Shown in pieces: positions 49,162 to 57,718 of a DNA stretch of 64,000 nt; position 1 is the first letter of the stretch; the number at the start of each line of letters is the position of its first letter. A program made the translations under genes and the position numbers. The notes under the pieces were generated by a model. It was not told where the DNA came from. It did not search any database and was given only the letters and a program-made list of their open reading frames with translations. Source of the stretch: Symbiodinium natans (taxonomy: Eukaryota > Sar > Dinophyceae > Suessiales > Symbiodiniaceae); NCBI GenBank assembly GCA_905221605.1, contig CAJNDS010002451.1:99501-163500 (forward strand), given 5' to 3'.

Positions 49162-52068
49162 ACAAGATGTTGCTACGTCAGCGTCCGTTGGGATGTTGCT
49201 GTGCTTTCCTGGCGTACGCAGGAGGAACTTGAAGTCCATCGAACAAAGGGACATGTGCCTTTTCATCCAGACTGTGAACACTGTGTAAAGTCCCGGGAAG
49301 TGAATCGGCATAGGCGTCGCTTGGAGCATGGACTTGAGACTGAAATTGTTGCCGATTTTATGTACTTGAGTGCTGCTGGCGAGTCAATCAGTGTCGTTGA
49401 GAGACAGTCCGGAGATACCATGAAGATCTTGGTGCTGCGTGAGGCCTTCTCGTCGTCAGTAGGTGCCATCGTCATGACTGAAGATTTGAGCAAAGACCGA
49501 AGCTTGCTGAACAAGTGGTTGGCAGAGTTTGGTTTGTCAGCCTCTGTGGTGAGCATTTCCTTGCTTACGGATGCCGAAGAAGCTGTGAAGTCGTTTGTTG
49601 TGGGCAGCTCTGATAAGTTCACCTTCCTAGTGAGGAAAGCCGCGCCGCAGGCGCATGAGCAGATTGGGGGGGCTGAACGCACAGTGAGAATGCTGAAGGA
49701 AGGACTTGCTACACTTCAAAGCGATTTTCAGAGCTTAGGGTATGTTCTTGTCTTCCGTCGAGATTTGATGCAGTTGGCGCTTACGTATCTGTGCATGAGT
49801 GTGAACGTTAATGGAAAGGCGTTTGGTGGCGACCGGGCTCCAAAGGAGATTGCCGTTGGGCGGCGGCTACCTGAAGCCGTGTTTGCGCTTTTTGGGACCA
49901 AAGTTTTGGCTGAGGTTCCTGACTCAGTGAAATCCTTGTGCCCAAACATGTCTCGCTTTGTGACGGCAGCCTTCTTGCATCCTCAGTTTGGGTCGTTAGG
50001 CAACTTGGTGTTTGCGTATGTGCGTGTTGGCCAAGAGTTGGTGCCTAAGGCATTCGTGGCGAGGTCCATCAAGCTTGTCTACCCGATTGAGGTCCTCTTT
50101 GAGTCTGGCATGTTTTCAGTGCTGAAGGTGAAGGGTGAGCAAGGGCCGAGTGCAGTGAGAGGAGACCCTGTTGCGCCGAGAATTCTCCCTGGTTCTCAAG
50201 GCGCTTCACTGAAATGCCCTGTGTCAGGTCCGCCAAAGGAGTTCTTTGATCGTTTTGGTGCGTCTGCTGGGTGTCGAGCTTGTGACTCCATGGTGCGTTT
50301 TGGGTCCCGAAAGGGATTGTCTCATGTGCGTGCGTGCTGTGAGCGCTACGAAGCTTGGTTGCGATCTCAGGTTGTTGATGACGTTGGAGAGGAAATGGTG
50401 GTGCAAGCGCCGCCTGCTCAGGTGCCTCCTGTGCAGGAAGTCGTTGAACAAGAGGCGCGCGCCCCAAGTGTTGTGCACGACGCGCTGTCAGCCCTGGACG
50501 CAGAAGGAGAGCAGTCTGTGGATGACTCCGTGGGTGATGCTGTGCAAGTTAGCCCTGCTAAGAAGCCTCGCACTGACGGGCAGGAGAAATCAGCAACTGT
50601 GAGCGCTGACGTGGAGTCAAAAGAAGCCCATGTTTTTACACGCGGTTGCCCGGCTTGCGAGTCTGGCATGGATGTGCCAGGGATTCGACACAATGCTGCG
50701 TGTAAGAGACGACAGAAGGTCAGATTCCAAGAGCTTGAGGTTGCTGAAGTTGGGCCTGTTGTGCAAAGTGAGTCGTCCCAGAATACTGCGTCCTCGTCGG
50801 TGAGTCAGGTTCCAATTGCAACTCAAGTTGATGATGATGAGGACATGCCAATGAGCGAAGGCGTTGAAACTGAGCCTGTGATGCATGCGGGCAACACCAA
50901 AAGGTCCTCTGAGATCCCTGTTGACGAGCTTGAGCGTGAGATACGACACGGTGTGGAGGGATGCATGATGGCAGTGCGTAACTGTGAGACAGGGAACGAC
51001 ATCTTCATGCCGTTGGCCAGTTTCGTTGAGCAGGTGTTTCAGGTGACTGAGCATGTGCCTTTGCTTTCCGGCTTGTTGGATTCAGTGCAATTTGCTCCAA
51101 ATGCTACCAGTGTCGTGTTGCCTTTTGGGAAGCGTTCGCATCTACGAGTTTGGCGCCCGAGATCAGCAGTTGATGATTCGACGTTGTCTGAGCTGCCAGG
51201 TGATGAAGTCATGGAGGGAATGCTCAAGGAAGTGAACAACCTGAGTCACATGGAGACCGGGGATCTGTTAACGGCTTCTGAGTTGCAGGCACTTGAGAAG
51301 AAGTTTCCTGGAACCTTGAAGGTGATTCCAAGTCGATGGGTGACAACGCGAAAGACTCCCACTACAGTGCGAGCTCGAATCGTCATTAAAGACATTGCAG
51401 GAAAGAGCTCAGAATCTGCAAGGTCCTTGGGGATTTCGAGTCCTACCCCCAGTGCTGACGCGTTGTTTACTGTGCTCGGCATAGCAGGTTGTCGTGACCT
51501 TGTGTTGTCAGGAGGTGATGTGTCGCATGCTTTTATGGCAACGCCGCTGCGCGAGCGTGATGTGGTGATGAAGTTTCCTCTTTCAGTGTCCACGGTCAGC
51601 GGGGAACCACTATATCTGCACTTGCGTAAGGCCCTGAATGGGCTACGCAAAGCTTCACAAGAATGGATCTGTTTCGTTGCGGAAGTGGTGAAAAGCATTG
51701 GTTCAGGCCTGCGCAGTTGCTCTCTGGAGCCTTGCCTCTTTTCCGGCTTGTTGGAGTCAGGACCGTGCATACTGTTGGTGTATGTTGACGACTTTCTCTT
51801 GATGACACCAACAGAAGAAGACGCGAACCGCATCTTTGAGGCCATTGAGCGTTTAGTGGAGTTGAAGAGAACAGGGGTGATTCGATCTTCAGCAGCTGGA
51901 GGCGGGGTGTTGAGATTCATCGGTCGTGTCATCTCTCGTAGGAAGGGTGAGGCTTCGTTGACTGTTTCTTTGCCACAGGACTATCTTGATGACACCTTTA
52001 ACGCGGGCCTTGCTGCGGTATCTACAGAACGACATGTGCGTGGCTGTGAGGTTGCCTGCGGCCAGTGA
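49162..52068 (+). CDS. Copia-like Pol: integrase and reverse transcriptase
   Basis: The frame is open from 49,162. Numbering below starts at GTG 49,201 (955 codons); no authentic ATG start is visible, and the true N-terminus lies upstream in another frame. An HHCC zinc-binding module of the pre-integrase type is at H13, H18, C25, C28. Integrase core: D52 (VADFMYL), D124 (LLTDAEE), E159 (IGGAER), giving the D-34-E spacing of DDE integrases. A linker (about 330-600) carries two Cys modules, C358xxC361 and C483xxC486, each followed by an HxxxC pattern. RT (RVT_2 type) runs from about 650 to 930 with D773 (SGGDVSHAF) and Y861-VDD. It would copy element RNA and insert the cDNA. The frame ends at 52,068, before RNase H, after an apparent internal deletion around 52,000-52,020. 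Confidence 0.9.
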   Translation, partial: TRCCYVSVRWDVAVLSWRTQEELEVHRTKGHVPFHPDCEHCVKSREVNRHRRRLEHGLETEIVADFMYLSAAGESISVVERQSGDTMKILVLREAFSSSVGAIVMTEDLSKDRSLLNKWLAEFGLSASVVSISLLTDAEEAVKSFVVGSSDKFTFLVRKAAPQAHEQIGGAERTVRMLKEGLATLQSDFQSLGYVLVFRRDLMQLALTYLCMSVNVNGKAFGGDRAPKEIAVGRRLPEAVFALFGTKVLAEVPDSVKSLCPNMSRFVTAAFLHPQFGSLGNLVFAYVRVGQELVPKAFVARSIKLVYPIEVLFESGMFSVLKVKGEQGPSAVRGDPVAPRILPGSQGASLKCPVSGPPKEFFDRFGASAGCRACDSMVRFGSRKGLSHVRACCERYEAWLRSQVVDDVGEEMVVQAPPAQVPPVQEVVEQEARAPSVVHDALSALDAEGEQSVDDSVGDAVQVSPAKKPRTDGQEKSATVSADVESKEAHVFTRGCPACESGMDVPGIRHNAACKRRQKVRFQELEVAEVGPVVQSESSQNTASSSVSQVPIATQVDDDEDMPMSEGVETEPVMHAGNTKRSSEIPVDELEREIRHGVEGCMMAVRNCETGNDIFMPLASFVEQVFQVTEHVPLLSGLLDSVQFAPNATSVVLPFGKRSHLRVWRPRSAVDDSTLSELPGDEVMEGMLKEVNNLSHMETGDLLTASELQALEKKFPGTLKVIPSRWVTTRKTPTTVRARIVIKDIAGKSSESARSLGISSPTPSADALFTVLGIAGCRDLVLSGGDVSHAFMATPLRERDVVMKFPLSVSTVSGEPLYLHLRKALNGLRKASQEWICFVAEVVKSIGSGLRSCSLEPCLFSGLLESGPCILLVYVDDFLLMTPTEEDANRIFEAIERLVELKRTGVIRSSAAGGGVLRFIGRVISRRKGEASLTVSLPQDYLDDTFNAGLAAVSTERHVRGCEVACGQ

Positions 52069-52202
52069 CGTTCTACATCAGCAGAAACAGTTTCCACAGC
52101 AAAAACACATGGTCTGTTTTTCGGACGCGTCGCACGCTCCTCTTCGTTGCACCAAAAGACGAGGTATTACTGGAGGAGTGTTGACAGTAGACAGTAGACG
52201 GG
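51986..52202 (+). pseudogene. RNase H N-terminal segment, shifted frame
   Basis: The frame one base over from the RT frame encodes LLRYLQNDMCVAVRLPA and then VCFSDASHAPLRCTKRRGI, the first catalytic Asp region of Copia RNase H. It overlaps the end of the RT frame and is itself cut by another frame change near 52,203. This shows two lesions in this copy. Confidence 0.75.
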
Positions 52203-53279
52203 TGTGCTGTCAAAACCTTATGTCGACATCAACAGCTTGTGTCGCCATCGCCATCGAGCATGGAGAGTGAACTGTTTGCTTTGCAAGCTGTGGCGCAGGA
52301 GATGTCAAGCTTGGGGAAATTTCTCGGCAGGGTTTTTGGTACGTTTGGAGAAGTGGAGGCTGCAGAGATCCCAGGTGTCTTGTTTTCGGACTCAGAGTCG
52401 TCACTGAAGCTTCTGAAGAACATGGACATTCCTAAGAGGAGTCGCCACCTTGAGATACGTGTTGAGTGGCTGAAGTCGAGGGTTGTTGAGGGTCAGTTGG
52501 TTCTTGCCTTTCGAAAGGGGGTGGACAATCCGAGTGACCTACTCACGAAGTGCCTTGGAAGTGCAGCCTTTGGCATCCATCGACAGTCTCTTGGCTTTGA
52601 GCTTCTTGCGAGTCCGATCTGCAGCTTGGCTAATGCAAGTAGGCGCTACGTTGTCGTGGAGGTGTGTTGCCGGGAACAGTCGAGCATTCAAGCCGTGTGC
52701 AGCATGTTAGGTGTATCGTACGCGGGTGTGTGCGCCAACATGCAAAGCCCGAAAGTGTTCGCAAGCCTGAAGTCCTACCTTGCAAACTTTGAGAAGAGTG
52801 ACGTTTTTGTCCATGTATCCACCCCATGCTCCTCCGGCTCGCCACTTCGAAATTTCACGCATGGAAGGGTGTCGTCTGAGCAAACACGAGCTGATTGGGA
52901 GTGGTTTGAAGTGTTCCCGTGCGTTCGAAAGTACTTGCGTCTTGGAAAGCATTCTAGCTTTGAGTTGCCTTGGAACAATCGAATCTGGAGCTATGCGATG
53001 TGTAAGAGGGTTCTACGCGAAGCTAAGCATGATTTTGAGGTGCCTGTGAAGCTCTGTGTGACGGGTTTGACGGCAAAAGGGGGGGAGCCTATCGAGAAGG
53101 TTTTGGGCTTCACCTCAACATCTGAGCGTTTTGTGAGTGAGCTTGCTTGCTTTTCACGTTGTGAGTGCTTGCAGCATGCGCGCGCAATACATGTAGAGTG
53201 GTTAGACACTGGTTTTTACACACCGAAACTTGCTGAAGCAATTGTGAAGGGTGCTGTGAAAGCATTGCGGGAAACCTGA
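52203..53279 (+). CDS. Copia RNase H C-terminus fused to a methyltransferase-like domain
   Basis: The frame is open from about 52,203 (AVKTLCRHQQLVSPSPSSME) to the stop at 53,279; the GTG at 52,239 is not a real start. The first part is RNase H: catalytic Glu in SMESELFALQ, Asp in VLFSDSESSLKLL, then the usual Copia C-terminal words RSRHLEIRVEWLK and NPSDLLTKCLG. An extra domain of about 210 aa follows (52,640-53,279): VVVEVCCREQSSIQ resembles a SAM-binding motif I, HVSTPCSSGSPL a Pro-Cys motif IV, ELPWNNRIWS a motif VI-like segment, and TPKLAEAI a C-terminal motif. The same order occurs in the retroelement at 62,576-63,250. Function as a cytosine-C5 methyltransferase is inferred, not shown. 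Standard Copia elements lack this domain. Confidence 0.75.
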   Translation, partial: CAVKTLCRHQQLVSPSPSSMESELFALQAVAQEMSSLGKFLGRVFGTFGEVEAAEIPGVLFSDSESSLKLLKNMDIPKRSRHLEIRVEWLKSRVVEGQLVLAFRKGVDNPSDLLTKCLGSAAFGIHRQSLGFELLASPICSLANASRRYVVVEVCCREQSSIQAVCSMLGVSYAGVCANMQSPKVFASLKSYLANFEKSDVFVHVSTPCSSGSPLRNFTHGRVSSEQTRADWEWFEVFPCVRKYLRLGKHSSFELPWNNRIWSYAMCKRVLREAKHDFEVPVKLCVTGLTAKGGEPIEKVLGFTSTSERFVSELACFSRCECLQHARAIHVEWLDTGFYTPKLAEAIVKGAVKALRET

Positions 53280-53414
53280 GAGGTGTGAAGAGTCTGAACG
53301 CCTTGACCTCCTGAGGAGGTGGATTTTGGGGTTCTTTGCGCCTGCTTGGGCTGAAGTTCGTGCGTTTTCGCTAGCTGTTGCGTATATACCAGTTCGAAGC
53401 TAGTGGTGCCTGCA

Positions 53415-54008
53415 ATGGTGCTCACCGAAGATGAGCGTCGTGAGTTGCAGCGCTTGCTGGCAAAGTCAGCAGCAGCAGAGGTTGTGCATACCGAAGGCAG
53501 CATGACCGATGCGCCCAAGCGACGCCACTTTGAGGGTGACGACGCCAAGACAAGTGGGTATTTTGGCAGCGAGCAGCTGCCGATTTCGAAGGCTACCGCG
53601 ATGACTGCTGTCGTGAAGACGAGTGGATCAGCGAGCAGCCAGCGAGCAAGCTTGGCCGAAGATGATGGGGAGGATGACCAGTTCCTTCTCGTCTCCTATA
53701 CAGGGGGCGAAGGGGCATTTGAAGTGAGCCTTCCGGAAAACACTACGAAATCTCAGTGGGATCGCACCATCGCTGAATTGCCGAAGCTCAATTCGGTGAA
53801 GGAGTGGAAAGGAAGAACCTACGCTGCTTTGGTGGAGATGAGTGCAACCAATGCGGAGTTGACAAAGTACCTTGCTTGGGTTCGAACGAAGCTCGGACAT
53901 GAATACAAAGGTGGTCAGCCACGTTCCCAGGCAGTGGACCTGGCCGGTTACCTTACCTATGTGGGCTTTACGAAATCCAGCGGGTTCCAAAGGAAGTTGG
54001 CGCAGTGA
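53415..54008 (+). CDS. Hypothetical retroelement-associated ORF (197 aa)
   Basis: ATG 53,415 (MVLTEDERRELQRLL) to the TGA at 54,006-54,008; the GTG 12 bases upstream is less likely. The first half is charged and low in structure (DDGEDDQ). The second half looks folded: LPENTTKSQWDRTIAELPKL, then KEWKGRTYAALVEMS, TKYLAWVRTKL and DLAGYLTYVGF. It lies 135 bp after the pol stop, inside the putative right LTR boundary, on the same strand. It probably belongs to the Copia-like element, although standard Copia elements have no ORF here. No recognised domain and no predicted membrane segment. It is unbroken even though pol is broken. Confidence 0.7.
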   Translation: MVLTEDERRELQRLLAKSAAAEVVHTEGSMTDAPKRRHFEGDDAKTSGYFGSEQLPISKATAMTAVVKTSGSASSQRASLAEDDGEDDQFLLVSYTGGEGAFEVSLPENTTKSQWDRTIAELPKLNSVKEWKGRTYAALVEMSATNAELTKYLAWVRTKLGHEYKGGQPRSQAVDLAGYLTYVGFTKSSGFQRKLAQ

Positions 54009-55052
54009 ACTCTGAAAGGAACGAGCAGCATTGTTGGCTACTGTTCGAAGGCTTGGAGAGCCTTCACTTTGGGTAGCACTGCAGTGTGGCTTGCGGGAAG
54101 AGTTTGCTGCTGGTTTGGCTTTGAAGAGTAGTGCAGATGGCATCGTGAGGCCCAGCTTTTCCGGGCTGGCAATATCGAAAGCAAGACCTTTTGAATCGTC
54201 TTGGCCTTTGCATGAATGCAACCTTTGACTGGGTGTGGGAACCAGCAGAGATGAGTCCCTCTTCACTACTGGGTATCACATGTTTGGAATTCAGTACAAT
54301 TCCGCTTCGCTTCCACATGGACTATACGCAGCTGCTTCTGTGCCTGCTTGATGCTTATCCGTGGCAATATGTCTTTTGGCGTTTTTCAGCGCCGATATCC
54401 ACATCGAAAGGGGGTGTGGAAATATATGGTTTCTGCATCCTGGCCATTGGGCTTGGGTTAGTGGAAGAGCGATATGGATATCTGCGAGTTTTCTGTAAGT
54501 GCCAGCTTCTGCCCTCTTGGTGTCAGCGAATGATGGGGTGGCTATATGCATTGCTTTTGGAAGGCAATGCATATCGCTTCTGGTATGTTGTGCAAGTTTG
54601 GAGCTTGCATGATCTTTACTGCGTGGGCACGGGCGTTTTCTTGCTGGAGAAGTCTTTTGCAAAAGCACTGAGCCTGGACTGTGAGACATGCAATGCTGAG
54701 CTGCTAACTTGCCTGGATGGATCTCAGGGGTTGATCTTGAAGGCAGAAGCTGAATCTCGTGATTTCCCTGAAAATCAGACAATTTCGCCTTGGGCGGAAT
54801 CTCGGGTTTTTCCTAAAAAACCGACAATTCGGCCTGGGGCTCCTCAGCTGAGAACCCAACAGGAAAGTTTGCATGCTGAGCGTGTCGTGGAGAGTTTTGG
54901 GAGCATGTCATGCGTTTGTAAAGTAGTCCTTGGTTGTATAGTATGGAAGCTTTTGTTGCGAAATTTTGTTTTGGCAGCAGCTGCATGTTAACAAGTTAAC
55001 AAGCAGCAGAGAGGAACAACCAGCTGAAGCTGGAAGTGTCTCATGCTTTGAA
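54009..55052. other. 3' untranslated region of the Copia-like element, no gene seen
   Basis: A 266-codon + frame (54,191-54,991) opens with TTG and is Cys/Leu/Trp-rich with no domain; I do not call it a gene. It contains an imperfect tandem pair of 48 bp (GAATCTCG...TTCCTGAAAA... at 54,751 and 54,799). Right-hand bases lead into the LTR-like repeat. Confidence 0.5.
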
Positions 55053-55240
55053 TGCGTGGCTCAAGTCACGCAGAGGAGCAAAGTGTCTGAGCGAGTCGTA
55101 GCTTGAACAGCACTGTAAAGAAGCTTGAACGACATGTCTCAGCTTGGTGAGCTTTCGCTTTGTGCGCGAACAAACAACCTGTGCAGGCGCTTTGGGGGTT
55201 CTGGGGTTTGGTAGTTTTACAGTTCTTAGAGATCTTAATG
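55053..55240 (+). repeat. Right LTR-like direct repeat
   Basis: CGTGGCTCAAGTCACGCAGAGG, AAGAAGCTTGAACGACATGTC, TCAGCTTGGTGAG and TGTGCGCGAACAA match the left segment at 47,769. It is about 20 bp longer because of small insertions. Divergence between the two suggests an old insertion. Confidence 0.6.
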
Positions 55241-56849
55241 CGAGAGATGAAACGGAGCAGGTGAACCAAACAAGAAGTTCCTTCTCTTGAACGAAACAAT
55301 CGGAGAACGTGTTCAAAGCCAAGCGCAGTTCAACCTCGCAGGGTTAACACGGTTTGATAGCGGCACAGCCAGCAGAAATCGAAGTTGATTCTATTTCATT
55401 GATGTCACATCTCCCATTGCAGAGATCTGTGATTCACTGGCCACTCCAAGTGCACGCCGTGCCGCATCTGAAAGTTGAGCGGTTCCCCATCGATGCGATT
55501 TTAAGGACGCTTGCATCAGAACCATCTTCCACTTCTGGAAACTCTTCGTTCTTATGCCGACTCCGCTCATGCGTGGTGCGAACGTGGAGTGTTTCCACGG
55601 TCTATCGAGTAGGCAACTAGTAGAAGATGCGTGCAAACTAGCCTGCGTCCCCGATGCAAACAGCTAAGCAGAACAAGAGTTGCGGGAAGAAACCGCAGCC
55701 CACCACATTCTCTCAAATTCATTTGATTCGATCCCTTTCTTGACTTGCAAAGAATATTCCTACAATAAAGTTCTTACGAGCCTCCAAAATCAACTTCGGG
55801 GTCGTGTGAAATCGTAATAATCTTTAAAAAGCAGAAATGTCAAAACCATAGATAAACGAGATGCTCTGAAGTCTGCCACATCCAAACTGACTTCTTATCA
55901 TCTGTAACTCTCCAGCTTGAAATGCACTTGCGTTCCAAAGAAAATGCTGCTCATCTGGCCATAGTTTGCCCGCTTCAGCCGCAGTTTGCGTGGGGACTGC
56001 ACAAAGGCACTGTTGTTGTTTCTACCGCACCTCGGCCATTTGCCAGCATGCTGCTACCGTCTCCTGCTGCGGAATGCAGCACACATGGCAGGGCACACGC
56101 ATGGGAAAGCGGCGCCGGACTTGCATGGAGATCTTCGGCGCGTGCTTTTGGCCTACCTTCTGCCTGTTGATGCAGGTGCCTTGTCGTGGCGGGCTTTGGC
56201 TTTTCATTCGTGGACAAGGATCAAGGTAGGCGAGGAATGCCAAGCAAAGTCACATGTTCCTGCCTCCTTCAACCTGCTTTTGCCGATTCTTTTATTGTGC
56301 TGCACCGTGGGTCAAATGGGGCTTTCCTGGCCATTTTGAACAGATTGAGCTTGGGCAGACAGAGCCCAGAGTGCGCAACGTTTGCAGCCCCCATTGTTGC
56401 CACACGAGGCAGCCATGCCCCTCATCCAACGCAGCTGGAGGGTCAACCCTTTTTGCCAACAGCGGGTTATGAGCTGGAATGCAATTGCCACCATTTGCGC
56501 AGAGGCAGCGTCGGTCCCAGATGCGCGCTGATCGAGATCATCCCTGCAAGCTGAAGGATGTGAAAAGCAATGTCGGAATCCATTGAACAGTTCTCAAACA
56601 AGAACAGACCAGGCTGTCCTGCAGTGGGAGACCCGAGAACCCTTCTAAGCTGTTCTAGTGCCAATTCAAGGCAGAGAGCCATTGCGCACTCCTTGCCGAA
56701 TCATAGCTTGGAGGCTAGATCTAGCTTGCGTGAGGTGTTCCAGGAACCTTGCCAGCACATCTGCTTTTCACATGGTAGCGGAGCACTGAGAGTGACTCCA
56801 GCGCCTGTGTTGAGTACCCACGCCATGGCGGCTCCTGAGCCGGAAGTGT
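55241..56849. other. Unassigned region
   Basis: About 1.6 kb. Overlapping ORFs of 60-122 aa occur in several frames on both strands (notably 55,922-56,560) without a recognisable domain. No telomeric repeats. Possibly decayed retroelement sequence or unrecognised exons. Confidence 0.4.
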
Positions 56850-57660
56850 GCATGGAAGCCCACAGGGTTCTCCGGTGCACGTGCCGTTGACTGCTGAAGA
56901 AGTCTCTGACAACACTTCCGAGGAGGAAGCTTTGCTGTTTGGAACCGGTGAGACTCCGGTAGGACAGCAACCGAACCCCTTTGCTGCCTTTGGAACTTAA
57001 GGAGTTCCGTTCGACACCAGCGACTAGTTCACAGCCAGCCACTGCTCCTGGTGGTGGTTCTGTTGGAGAGAGTCTGGTGGTTGAGATGCTGCGAGTGATG
57101 CAGCAACAGCAGAGACAGCAGGAAGCCATGATGGACCAGTACCGGAAGCAGTTGGAGCAGAACCATCAGCTTGTGGCCACCATGGGGATAAAAAGAGGGT
57201 TTAGGGTGTGTAGAAATAGTGGCTGTTCGTGTGTTTACTCACAGATGTTTTACACGACGCCTTTTCATGCACTTTGGGGTATCTTTGCTTCCTATTTCTT
57301 AGCACCAGCTGCTCGAACATGTCATGCGCTTGGTGTCCAGTTCAAAGCAATGTTCAGGCGTTTGCCGAGCAAAACTGTCAGCAATGTTCAGGCGTTTGCC
57401 GAGCAAAACTGTCAGAAAACATCAACTGGGCCCCGTTCTCAGTTTGGTTTTTGGGAATTCAGCCACAGCTCATCGTCTACCTGAGACTCAATGTTTACCG
57501 CTTTTTTGCAGGCACATGTCTTTACTAGGACACGTTCTTCTAGGCATCCTTTGGGAGCCTTGCGCCGAATGGAAGAGCTGCCTCCCGAGCTGGTTTTGCC
57601 TGATAGTTCCTCGGCAAGCGCCAGCAGCCGCTTTTCTCCGGTCAGTTCTTACGGCTTGGC
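56850..57660 (+). pseudogene. Gag-like fragment of a second retroelement
   Basis: Acidic stretch VPLTAEEVSDNTSEEEALLF (about 56,880-56,940). After a one-base frame change near 56,990 comes a Gln-rich coiled-coil-like stretch, EMLRVMQQQQRQQEAMMDQY (about 57,085-57,150). A third segment (57,510-57,660: RRMEELPPELVLPDSSSASA, RFSPVSSYGLA) begins directly after GCTTTTTTGCAG, which could be a 3' splice site. The composition resembles the N-terminal Gag regions of Copia-type elements. Not intact; low confidence. Confidence 0.4.
57347..57414 (+). repeat. Perfect 34-bp tandem duplication
   Basis: The unit beginning GCAATGTTCAGGCGTTTGCC and ending AAAACTGTCA occurs twice in direct contact with no mismatch, implying a recent slippage or end-joining event. 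Confidence 0.9.
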
Positions 57661-57718
57661 GTGAGGTTCCTCATTCTTGATTCTTCTGGGCAAATCAGTT
57701 TTGCTTCTTTCTTTTCTT

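Larger units (their letters stand above)
47769..55240 (+). mobile_element. Decayed Ty1/Copia-like retrotransposon
   Basis: The order gag remnant, integrase, RT, RNase H is the Copia (Pseudoviridae-type) order; Gypsy elements have integrase last. Related direct segments (47,769-47,935 and 55,053-55,240) bracket about 7.3 kb and are the best candidates for LTR remnants. The pol frame is long but contains indels, and gag is unreadable, so the copy is probably non-autonomous. Strong mobile-element call; exact ends uncertain. Confidence 0.8.

Noticed and set aside
52239-52280. GTG at 52,239 as start of a separate 346-aa protein
   Set aside because: The frame is already coding upstream (AVKTLCRHQQL) as the continuation of Copia RNase H; it is an indel product, not a gene start.
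54191-54991. 266-codon ORF after the Copia-like pol
   Set aside because: TTG start, Cys/Trp/Leu-rich without a domain or repeat-independent signal, in the position of an element 3' UTR. Its 48-bp tandem pair keeps frame, so I keep slight doubt.
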